Made by a program: the position numbers and the translations under genes. A DNA stretch of 64,000 nucleotides, taken from positions 72,134,888 to 72,198,887 of the forward strand of contig NC_091135.1 of the NCBI RefSeq assembly GCF_041381155.1. The letters are read 5' to 3'. This document shows, piece after piece, positions 50,701 to 60,402 of this stretch. The notes under the pieces are model-generated. The model ran no database searches and had not been told where the DNA came from. It was given only the letters and a program-made list of their open reading frames with translations. This stretch comes from Argopecten irradians. Lineage: Eukaryota; Mollusca; Bivalvia; Pectinida; Pectinidae. Numbering within the stretch: position 1 is the first letter of the stretch; every line of letters starts with the position of its first letter.

Positions 50701-51569
50701 AATCTTCAACAGCTAAAATCAAAGATGGCTGCCTGGCGGCCATCTTGTTTTTCCGATCAGCCTCAAAATATCTATGGCACACTTAGGAACCAAGGGTAAC
50801 CTTCATGTGAAGTTTGAACAAAATCCCTTCGGTAGTTCTCAAGAAATATCAATAACAAACCTCAAGTGCCAAAATCAAAGATGGCTGCCTGGTGGCCATC
50901 TTGTTTTTCCGATCAGCTTAAAAATCTGTATGGCACAACTAGGGACCAAGGGTAACCTCCATGTGAAGTTTGAACAAAATCCCTTCAGTAGTTCTCAAGA
51001 AATATCGATAACAATTTTCAACTGCCAAAATCAAAGATGGCTGCCTGGCGGCCATCTTGTTTTTTCGATCAGCCTCAAAATCTGTATGGCACAACTAGGG
51101 ACCAAGGGTAACCTTCATGTGAAGTTTAAACTAAATCCCTTCAGTAGTTCTCAAGAAATATTGATAACAAACTTTAACTGCCAAAATCAAAGATGGCTGC
51201 CTGGCGGCCATCTTGTTTTTCCGATCAGCCTCAAAATCTGAATGGCACAACTAGGGACCAAGGGTAACCTTCATGTGAAGTTTGAAAAAAATCCCTTCAG
51301 TGGTTCTCAAGAAATATCGATAACAAACTTCAACTGCCAAAATCAAAGATGGCTGCCTGGCGGCCATCTTGTTTTTTCGATCAGCCTCAAAATTTGTATG
51401 GCACAAATATGGACCAAGGGGACCCTCCATGTGAAGTTTGAACAAAATCCCTGCAGCAGTTTTTAAGAAATAGTGATAACAAGCATTGTTTACGGACGGA
51501 CGACGGACGACGGACCACGGACGCAGGGCAATTTGAATAGCCCACCATCTGATGATGGTGGGCTAAAAA
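47779..51569 (+). mobile_element. Hairpin-ended AACAAGAG element with internal 155-bp repeats, itself interrupted
   Basis: Starts AACAAGAGATCCCAGAGGGA, where AGATCCC and GGGATCT form a hairpin, and ends with the perfect hairpin AGCCCACCATC, loop TGAT, GATGGTGGGCT, then AAAA. Near the 5' end GCCCACCA is the inverse of the 3' TGGTGGGC. The body has about 11 units of roughly 155 bp with CAAGATGGCTGCCTGGCGGC and CCATCTTGTTTTTCCGATCA. A GACGGACGACGGACGACGGA run precedes the 3' hairpin. Frames such as 50774-51241 follow the 155-bp period and are not genes. A second element interrupts it at 48111-49940. Confidence 0.75.
48111..49940 (+). mobile_element. Nested AACAAGAG element with internal 162-bp repeats
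   Basis: Begins AACAAGAGGCCCATGGGCCT (the palindrome AGGCCCATGGGCCT) and has GGTCATCTGAC near the 5' end and its inverse GTCAGATGACC next to the 3' end CTAAAA. The first third holds two copies of a block with ATTTTCATTGAGATCGGAG and CCATCTTGGAATACC. The rest holds about seven units of roughly 162 bp with AAAATTTGCCCTTTTGGGGC, CCCCTAGGGGTCGGACC and ATGATGTTTCACAC. Host sequence on both sides belongs to the outer element (TTTGAATAT before, ATCCAAGATGGCTGCC after), which shows nesting. Confidence 0.75.
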
Positions 51570-51782
51570 TATTAAAAAATCATTCACTTTCAACTTTTGA
51601 AAATTCCTTAATAAAAGCCTTACTTTTTTATTTAGCTTTTTTACTTTACTGTCAACATTGCAATTGAACTCTTAAAAGCTTAACAATTAATAATCTAAAC
51701 ACCGGTATTGTAACGTGCCGAGGATGGGGTCCGAACCAACGTGGTGAGCACCCATCAAAGAGTGGGCCGCACTCACGGTTGC

Positions 51783-52703
51783 TTAAAGGTAGGTTTCGCC
51801 CAATGAAATATAAAGACTACGAAATTGAAATTTATCCTATACATAGATATAATTTTCAGATCATTTTCAATGCATACAGCGAACAATATGGGTGGTCAGT
51901 TGCCTAGCTTGACCAGGAAAATACTCCTCTAAAAATAGAGCGAAGTCAAGCTTTACATAGAACATGACGTATTTTTTCCAAAACGAGGCCGCAGCAACAA
52001 ACGGATGCGTGCAACAAAATGTCAGATAGAAGTGACAGTCTTGCCACGGCATGTTTAGTTAAAAAACAACAACAACAAGTCGAAGTGCGAGGGACTGTTT
52101 ATACATATCATATAATCTAAAACACTTCATGTTACTTACATACGCTCGCTAACTTTGTACACCAAATATACATGTAGTTAGTCTGCGGCTGTTTGTGCGC
52201 TGGCATATGTGTTGAAATTTAACTCGCCACGTGCAATGCCGTTACACGAGTCCCAACAGATCCCGGCAAGTTCCGCTTGAGATGTGGCTTCTGTTTCTTC
52301 TATTGCTACATGCCATCTCTGAATTTAATTCCCTATAGATATCCTAGGGTGCTACCGAATCCATTATAATTTCCTCCACTTTGTTGCCGATTCAGATATA
52401 TTTTTTTCATCGCACACACTTTCATTCAGCCATTTTGTTTACTTTTAGTGTGTGACAATGCGCATGCGCCAAACTTCGACAACACAATCCATCGCAGCTT
52501 CATTTGCATATTATTTTGTCTGACGGACACCGTAATAAATCAAGGATTTCCTTCAATTTTGTATTCAATTAAGACACATTTGTTGAATCTCAAACACATA
52601 AAGAAATTAAATTGAGATATTTTTATATGTTTTTTCATCTTTTCTTCCGCTTATCGCAATTCACAAAAAAATATTTATTTGGTTGGGCGAAACCTACCTT
52701 TAA
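51783..52703. mobile_element. MITE-like element with TTAA flanks and 17-bp terminal inverted repeats
   Basis: Left TTAA then AGGTAGGTTTCGCCCAA; right end is the exact inverse followed by TTAA. The element is about 920 bp with no coding region. TTAA target sites are typical of piggyBac-like transposons, but the terminal bases are not the usual piggyBac ones, so the superfamily is left open. It contains a GC-richer segment around 52190-52330. Confidence 0.75.
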
Positions 52704-54616
52704 TAGAATGTATATATGTACCCGGCCTAATATACCTTACGGCCGCGTACAAATTGGTCCCTATGTGTCGTAGTGGAGCACTGCCTCCGAAAACCACTCG
52801 GGCATAGTTTTCTATACTTTTTTGTAGGTTTCCTATTATTTTATACGTATACATGCATTTACATAATATTTTTGTCCAAAACAAACACAACCACTATTCT
52901 TAATATCTACCGATCCGCTAACAAGACGTCAAACTCACAATTTGTGGACTTGCCGTATAAATTCCCTTCAGAAAGACCTTTATATGTATTATGTGAAAAA
53001 AATAATGCCTCGATGAGAATTTGATATTTTATCTGGTTCAGTTTTATTGCCTAGTAGGTAGGCGATATCAAACAAGTACGATAAAACTGCAAACAAACGT
53101 TTTATAATGGTTTGCATAATCATTTCTTTGCTCCATTAGCAGTAATAGGCACCAAGTGTAGCTCTAAAGACAACACCATTTTCTGTCAAATAGTCTTTTG
53201 AGCTACAATATTGCAGCTAGGTTGCTTAACTACGATACACAGAACCAACACTCATCCACACTGTTACAGAAGCTAGCTAACGGACTATGCGGCTGAATGC
53301 CCATATCTATGTATTATCACAGTATTATACATGAATCAACAACATCGGACTCTAAATTACCTCAAACTAATGAATTCTTCACATTGTAAAATCATAACAA
53401 ACTACATGTACATCTAGCTACTAACACAAAATCCTTGGGTCAATGCAAATCAGCAGAATGTTCAAAGTAAGTACATGTAATTTGAGAAAGGCTATGTGTG
53501 AAAAAGTGATGTTTAGACCGAGAACACTCATACAAAGATTTTAATTAGATGTAGCTTATCATGATTAAAGAGATGACAATCAAACAAGTGACAGACGTTT
53601 ATAAACAAGCTTATGGATGATTGATTGACTAATATGCCACTAATGTATTGTACTGATATACATTTGTATGTGACAAGGCAGTAAAAATATGAGTAAGGTC
53701 TTAGATTTCAATCTAACAGTTTATGATAATAATGAACTCAGCAACTATATTAAAATTTTTTTATTTAAAAGGTTATCAATATGACTGTGCCATAGAAACA
53801 TACCAATGAATGTCTTCAATTCAACATGATGCAAAGGTATAATTTGTTGCAGATTTTCTATGATAAACACAAATACAGACCCATAGTGTAAGAGCTCTGT
53901 TCAAAATTCTTTTAACAGCTGTGTTTGAATGGAAACTTCACTATGAAGGGTGTTCAACATGATCTTAATTGAGAATTTATTTATGTTATCTATACGAAAT
54001 ACAAAACCTGAAAATCTATCATTTTAACGATCTATTTTTTTTTCTTCTTCCATCATCGAATAATTTTCATAATCGACCGTAGTTAATTAAATCCTATACA
54101 AGCTACGAAAAGAAGAATTTATACATGTAATTACCAAGCATTCTGTAATTGGTAGGCCTAGCTATAACAAATTATCCTCTGTGGTTAGTAGTCTGAAGCT
54201 TTGCTCAGACTTGTCCCCAGTTCGTGCGATACAAGGCGTCAAAACCTTGAGCGTTATAAAATGTACAAAACATGCATTTAAGCATAACATCGAATACATT
54301 TCTCAAACTTACTTTGAAGGAGAGGAATTCGGACGACTCATTTTGAATATTTCTGCTGAAATGGGCTGGTTGTCCTGAAAACCAACCAAACATTCCTCCC
54401 GACTAATTTTGGTTTCTGGTACAAAAGAGTTCTGACAGTGACGCTTGACAGGATTATCGCCCCTGATTCTAAGCTAACAGGTGCCCTCTGATAATGAGTG
54501 TGATATATCGAATAATTTAAACTCTAAGTCATCAGCGAAGAGTCACACAAAATAAAGTCGAGCCAGGAGATCTACAAAGTATAATAGACCTACTGTATAC
54601 AATGTACTGTAGATAC
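52704..54616. other. Unique AT-rich DNA, no gene recognised
   Basis: Open frames at 52773-53024 (plus) and 54181-54393 (both strands) are short and without motif. 54420-54560 is slightly less AT-rich. No tandem repeat or RNA gene seen. Confidence 0.5.
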
Positions 54617-54943
54617 CATCCTCGATACTCCAGGGCTTCCGATCACTTACGATCTCTACACCCCTGGACTACATTGTATGTATCTCATAGTGAAACTGAA
54701 GGCAGCTCAGCGGAAAACATTTGACCAATCACAGGCTAGCAAAGACTTCTTTGAAGACTGCAGAGAGAGCGACGCCTAACATCAAAGCCACACAGTCAAC
54801 CACAGTGTACCGTTATACGGCTCTTTTGATGTACATCAAATGACTAAATTACCTGTTCTATTCTGTTGCCTCCAGTTTTACTATGAGATAGTCCAGGGGT
54901 GTAGAGATCGTAAGTGATTGGAAGCCCTGGAGTATCGAGGATG
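54617..54943. mobile_element. Fold-back element with 55-bp arms
   Basis: Left arm 54617-54671 starts CATCCTCGATACTCCAGGGC; right arm 54889-54943 is its inverse with one mismatch (CTTCCGATCAC versus CTTCCAATCAC). Just inside, CTCATAGTGAAACTG and its near inverse CAGTTTTACTATGAG extend the match after a short gap. The centre of about 200 bp is non-coding. Probably a non-autonomous DNA element; no clear target-site duplication. Confidence 0.7.
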
Positions 54944-55280
54944 TGTAGATACATATGTAGGCCTATGCTTTTCGTGTGTTTTGTTGAAATTAAATATGAT
55001 TTAAGTATTTATTGGATAATGTAACTGTAATGACGTATAATAATATATAACGTACACGTGAAATACTTCAATAATTCAAGTGATTTGCATATATACGGTA
55101 CATCATTAACATCAATATTTAGACGGTTTATTCTTCTTCTTCTTCCAAATCTAGTGTCAGACTCAAAGGGTTGAGTGATTTGACTCCGGGTGGTGGCATG
55201 AACTTTAATGTTGGTTACATGATTTGATATATATATATATACAATAAATTTAAACAAAAATCCTTACGGACGAAATCTAT
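54944..55280. other. Spacer between two inverted-repeat elements
   Basis: AT-rich, with a TTCTTCTTCTTC tract and a short TA run at 55231-55241. No gene seen. Confidence 0.5.
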
Positions 55281-55487
55281 AAGAAATAAAAACAATAACG
55301 ACTGACTAGTGAGCGCTTTCGCCCCATTCAAGGGAGCTCTTCAGACTGTTTATTGAAGACCTTCAATAAAATATATATATAATATATATATAATATATAT
55401 ATAATAGTTGGTCTTCAATAAACAGTCTGAAGAGCTCCCTTGAATGGGGCGAAAGCGCTCACTAGTCAGTCGTTATTGTTTTTATTT

Positions 55488-55490
<3 letters not shown>
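55281..55490. repeat. Perfect 81-bp inverted repeat around an AT loop
   Basis: Arms 55281-55361 and 55410-55490 are exact reverse complements. The 48-bp centre is almost pure AT with three ATATATATAATA-type blocks. Each arm read outward from the centre contains a hammerhead-like sequence (see the separate entry). Perfect identity suggests recent formation or gene conversion between arms. Confidence 0.92.
55416..55478 (+). ncRNA. Hammerhead-ribozyme-like motif (type I, minimal stem III)
   Basis: Seen in order: CAATAA (55416) pairing with TTATTG (55473) as outer stem I; AGT with ACT as inner stem I; the invariant CTGAAGA (55427-55433, fits CUGANGA); stem II GCTCC and GGGGC closing a CTTGAAT loop; GAAA (55451-55454); a loopless self-complementary stem III AGCGCT (55454-55459); and C at 55460 as the cleavage residue before ACT. 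Hammerheads of this minimal type are known in Penelope-like retroelements, where two copies may pair through stem III. The other arm (55355-55293, minus) carries the same motif. Activity is inference. Confidence 0.6.

Positions 55491-55534
<44 letters not shown>
55491..55534. repeat. (AT)n microsatellite
   Basis: About 22 uninterrupted AT dinucleotides. It lies immediately 3' (minus-strand sense) of the LINE remnant and may be its tail. Confidence 0.95.
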
Positions 55535-55537
<3 letters not shown>

Positions 55538-56125
55538 AAAAACTTGTTCTTTCATGGGTGCTAATGATTGGCAAGGGCAGACCTGAAGGGGTTCAGGTTT
55601 GTTATGCTTGCTACTGTTCAAAGATGGTGGTGAATTCCAGTCTGAGATGGTTCTGGGAAAACACGAATATTTGTAAACATTTTTGTTGGTGAAAATTTGG
55701 TTATATTTGTGTGCACCTCGAGTTCTTCTGTCTCCTTGTGATTTGTGATAAGTGTTGAGATGGAGTTTTTGCAACAGTTTTATTTATGAACTTATGGAAT
55801 GTTACCAGTCTGGCTATTTTTCTTCTTTGGGCTAGGGGCTCCCATTCTTATGATTGTATCATGCATGTTTGTGACACAGCCATGGTCTCTTGATCTATGG
55901 TCATTATAGACAAATCGAGCAGCCCTTCTTTGTATGTACTCTATGGCTAGGACTTGTTCAGATTGGTAGGGGTCCTAGCAAGGTGCTGCATACGTAAGTG
56001 ATGGTCTTACTAATGATGTGTATGTTATGGCCTTGACTTTCCTGGTGCAAGATGACATGTTGCGTTTATAATTGAACATTTTTGGCATTGAATCTCATTT
56101 GCCATCTCTCCTTCCATGACTCGAG
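55535..56125 (-). pseudogene. Decayed LINE reverse-transcriptase ORF2 3' end
   Basis: Minus-strand translation over three frames gives the usual C-terminal landmarks of non-LTR reverse transcriptases. In order they are: WKERWQMRFNAK, then a jump to TSLVRPSLTYAAP, IEYIQRRAARFV, EWEPLAQRRKIARL, then RRTRGAHKYNQI and VYKYSCFPRTISDWN. Damage seen: an internal deletion near 56070, an in-frame TAG where a Trp is expected just after TYAAPC, and two frameshifts (near 55845 and 55765). It is a 5'-truncated dead copy. The clade cannot be fixed from this fragment. Confidence 0.8.
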
Positions 56126-57850
56126 TTGGTATGTCATTTTTGAAGCTTGTGACAATCATCTATGGATCATCAGATCCCTGTGGATAATACTAGTGTATAT
56201 TGATCGGATTACTGTCGTAACAGGAAAGATTGTGCTGAGATATGAGCTACATTTTGTACATCACCTTAAGATAGTCTTATCTTAATTCGGTCAGAAAAGA
56301 TTGTAGCTACATTTTGTAATGTCATCAGATGTGCACAACATACATATACACCGTGACGTACGGTGAAAGACTGCCCATACTGCAATCGAAATCAAAGCAA
56401 AACAAAATAGTCTGAAAATATTGAAATCCTTTTTTGTTGCGAACACCAACACGATACGAACGAAGGCTAAAAAGCAAATTTTATGTTCAATTAAATTTTA
56501 TGGAAATTTTATAACCAAATAACCTCTGTTAGAAATTCAAATATAAAATTAACAAAACCACAAATGAATACAAACAGCTAATTCAATATGCATAGACATT
56601 AATGATATTTTGTTTAAAGAATTAATTGGACCAATCATTAATTTGTATTCCCCAAAAGACACGGTTCAGACCGATATACCGTGACGAACAATTCAGCACG
56701 TCCATTGATAATAGAACCAGACTTAAAAATTAAACCTTCCCATTTTTCTCTGGACATATAATGTGGCATATACTAATTACAATGGGATTTAAAAAAAGGA
56801 TTATTATACTTGCATTATATATAGCGACAACTCTTTCAGTTTAGCTACGGTGTTTTGACAGTTGTTAGTTTACTAACGTAGATCTAAGAAAGGAGGGGTA
56901 GAGACATCCTATCCGCTAACCCAATACATTTTGTATGTAGCCGCTTCCTGGGTATATTTTATGATATAAGAAAGAAAGTACAATTTGAACGTGAAAGGTG
57001 GCAGAATAATAATCACAAGATCACTAGATGGTCTGTCGAGCATTTTGTTTTCCGATCCGTCTTAAAACTAATACAAATGTACAATAACATGGGGCTAACA
57101 CAAGATTATACGGGACATAGTTGTCAGTGAGGAATGATGAGATAGTGGAGCGAACGATAGATGTACCATCCGTCTATAGATATAATTTGAGAGTGTTGTA
57201 TTCAATCGCTGGGAATACTCTAGTACGAATTTTGATTTCTGTATGGCCTCCTAATGATATTAAAATATACAAAATTATAAATAATTGGTACTGAATAATG
57301 GATACACGAGTATATTTATTATCGCCAATACAACATGGATAGTCGACAGCTGTTTATCGGCCCACATATCGACACATCTTGTTTATATACAGGCGTTACC
57401 TGTTATCTGTCTTTTTATCGAAATCAACTCCAAAGGCTCAGAGACCACATTTCTAAACACATTTTAGCAGTATAGTATTTACAATATTGATAAATAGCAA
57501 GATGTTTTTTCACATTTTAAATTACAATATAGCAATTTGACTCATATGTGTCAATTTTGCAAAAAATCGCCTATTTTTTGCATCATAAACAATACCAAAA
57601 TGCACGCGAAAACAATACTTTTACTAAAATAATCTTAGCAATTTAAACACATGCAATATGTAACTGATGATTTTGTCAGTAGACGCCTTCTCGGATTATA
57701 TATTGCATCCGTCAGCAAAATGACGATGGCAGAATCAGCCGTTTGTGAACAGATGCACATAAATATTTTCATTCTTTCGTTCTATTTTTACCGTGTATAC
57801 TGACAATCCTTTTACTTATCCCAATTATGTGGGTGTGTTTAAATGCTGCA
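56126..57850. other. Unique AT-rich DNA, no gene recognised
   Basis: Upstream flank of the putative promoter at 57856. A short duplicated stretch (GATTGTGCTGAGATATGAGC versus GATTGTAGCTACATTTTGTA, near 56226 and 56300) is the only structure seen. Open frames are short and lack motifs. Confidence 0.45.
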
Positions 57851-57855
57851 ATCTG

Positions 57856-57975
57856 ATTGGCTAAAAGTGTCGCCGAGGCCTTGACCTTACAATTACTTTT
57901 TAAGTAATAACACACGTGATACCAGCTAGTTGAAATAACCTACATTTTGTTGGCGTTTCTCCAGGTATATAAATA
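57856..57975 (+). promoter_or_regulatory. Putative core promoter (CCAAT, E-box, TATA)
   Basis: ATTGG (inverse CCAAT) at 57856-57860, CACGTG at 57913-57918 and TATATAAATA at 57966-57975, in an order and spacing normal for an animal promoter driving the exon at 58021. The TATA region lies inside a small inverted repeat (CCAGGTATAT and ATATACCTGG). Confidence 0.4.
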
Positions 57976-58020
57976 TATATTCAATATATTCCGTTTTAAT
58001 ATACCTGGCACAAATCAACG

Positions 58021-58080
58021 ATGCAAAATATCAACCAAGTTCAACTACCCAAGGCATTGTCGTCTGCAACGAACCTAGTG
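58021..58080 (+). CDS. Putative first coding exon, unknown protein
   Basis: ATG followed by 20 open codons (MQNINQVQLPKALSSATNLV) ending exactly at a consensus donor, GTG|GTAAGTGTG. A TATA-like box lies about 50 bp upstream, leaving a 5' UTR of roughly 25 nt. The codon content (CAAGTTCAACTACCCAAGGC and similar) is less AT-rich than the flanks. Further exons would lie downstream, beyond the LTR element or the window. I do not recognise the N-terminus. Confidence 0.4.
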
Positions 58081-58476
58081 GTAAGTGTGCACTGAATGTA
58101 TGAAACAATTACTACACGTATAAAATGCTTAGTATATTTACAGTAATAAATGTATTATTGTTTAGATATGATTTTAACGAAGTTAATATCAATTTGATTC
58201 AAGACTTAAACACTAGTATAAACAAAAATGATATAATTATACGTATAATCAACTGTTCCACACATGTACACATGTATATAATTCTACCGTTATGCGTATT
58301 ACATGTACCTGTGTGTATATGTATATATGGAATGTACCTGTACAGCAGTACTTTTCCTTGCATCAATGATTGTCACTATCTTATCTCACGACAGGGAGAT
58401 TTGAAGAAACAGATGTTGTGCTTGTTCCTGAAATACATTTTTTCATAATGAATAAGAAAAGATAAGAGCATTCATT
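58081..58476. other. Putative intron, proximal part
   Basis: Follows the donor at 58081 and runs to the LTR element. AT-rich with TGTATATGTATATATGG. The open frame 58125-58448 has no support. Confidence 0.4.
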
Positions 58477-58737
58477 TGTAGGAGGAGTGACCTCGTCTAC
58501 CCAGGTTCTATTTGGGGTTCCGTGAAGCAATTACAACGAACAACAGAAATACATTCGAATGATATTTATTATATACAAACATGTAGAAAGACGAATAATA
58601 TATATACATGACACAAAGCCCCGCTCATACAGCGTATGGCAAACTACAACATTGCACGTGCACAATACACCACTCACAGGTCAGCTAATACATAGCTACT
58701 CCCGACAACGAACACACACTCTACACATAGAGACAAC

Positions 58738-58778
<41 letters not shown>

Positions 58779-59100
58779 TGAGTCTGCTCAGGCAGGAAAG
58801 CTTCTACAGACTGACGAAAGAGAAGGAGACACGCTCTTTTATAGTTTCCCGGTCCAATGAAAGGATAGTTTAGAAACAACCAATAGAAACAAAGGATAGA
58901 ACTGAAAGTGAAAGTAGAATATATATAGATATGTGGCCCTTCCGGTAGCCACGTGCACATACACGACAATTCATTACAAAACAATAAGCATTCACAGATA
59001 ATTAAAGTATTTAACATTCTATAATATCACTCGCTCATATATACACTCATACTTCACCATGGCCATGGTCAACATACAAAAATATCGAAACTTCCACACA
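58477..59100 (-). repeat. 3' LTR of the gag-only element
   Basis: 624 bp, starts TG and ends CA in both directions. Contains a (GA)n run at 58741-58774 and a TATATATA stretch near 58918 that could act as a TATA box on the minus strand. The overlapping frames (58559-58873, 58721-59017) are duplicated in the other LTR and are not genes. Confidence 0.92.
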
Positions 59101-60402
59101 CTTCCCTTTCTTTTTAAGAAAAATCATAATTTTAATTAGTATTTTTCTTACAACAAATTATTCATTATCTACAACGAGGAATAATTCATAATACATATAC
59201 ACACCTTTCAATTCAAAACAGAAATCTTTGTTCTTAACATAATTCAAATGACACAGAATAAAAAATCTTCATCCAAAAATTACACAAGCAATAGAGCTTC
59301 AAAGAAAATAACAAAAACATTTATACACAACATTTCCCATATTCAGGCTATAGCCTTCACCACGGAACATACATTAACGACAGCATTAAAGCTTCCTTCG
59401 TTCTAAAACTATATATACATGTATAAGGATTACATTATATCCTCTTCTCCTTCTTTAAATAAGGTTGAAACACTCCAATTTCATGAAAGCTGTAAAGTAA
59501 AACCTGAATTATCACAATACATCGATAAGGGACAACACACGACAAAGACATACACTATCACATTGACAATGTATTTGTGTGCTCAAAATATCACTTTTTC
59601 TGCACCAGTCTCATATCAGATAAGTCAGGCTGCTTTCGTATAAATTAACGCCTTCTATCTGAGGATTATAATTACTTTCAACTTCGACATAGTGACCCAT
59701 ACATCACTCAGTAATAACTTAATTACCCCCAAAATAGTTTAAATAAAAGCACAATGTCCTGGAAACATTTAATCAAAAATACAGTTCCTATTTCCTTCGC
59801 TTTTGCCTTATGTATACATATCTTAACTGATCACCCGTTTGTTACACCATCTCTAACAACATCCCTTATCAACAATATTCTGGGTAGTAACACTCTGAAT
59901 CAGTTTCCGGTATAGAAACAGTACCCTAAACTCCACGTGAGCACATTAACTAGCAGGTTCCGTATAAAGTAATACCCAGTGGTCACCAAACTTCAGACTC
60001 TTCACTAAATCACCAAACTTCATTTCTCTCACGCCATTAGAGAAAATCGATACACAAGGTATCGAGTTTGAGCCCCTGAAGTATCACCACAATAGTTTCA
60101 CACACGAAACTACGGTCACCAAACTTTAAAAAGAAATCTGCTTTGTCAAACACCACTAACTTACTACCAGACGCTGTTGTTAGCTTAACTCACCAGTTCT
60201 TTTAACTCAGGCATATACCTTCTCTCCATATATAAAATTGACTGCATAAGTCAACTAACAGAACAAACAATCCTGAGTCCACTAAAAAAAACTAGCAACC
60301 AACCCATAAACACCATGACCAGCAAACAAACGACCTTTCACTCTATCAAGAGGAACTAAATTCAAACCCTGACAACACTTGATATAATGTCTCTGACTAT
60401 TT
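59101..60402 (-). other. Internal 3' region of the LTR element, no pol
   Basis: Between the gag stop and the polypurine tract. Stops occur in all minus frames; none of the D-T/S-G, YxDD or integrase HHCC motifs was seen. Contains small internal repeats around CACCAAACTT (about 59978, 60011, 60118). Confidence 0.7.

Noticed and set aside
50462-51466. Repeating MAQLGTKGNLHVKFEQNPF frames
   Set aside because: They follow the 155-bp tandem unit of a mobile element and occur in several frames; no start or splice support.
51713-51780. tRNA or tRNA-derived SINE (GGTTCGGACCCC on minus)
   Set aside because: The B-box is imperfect, no cloverleaf forms and no A-box is placed correctly.
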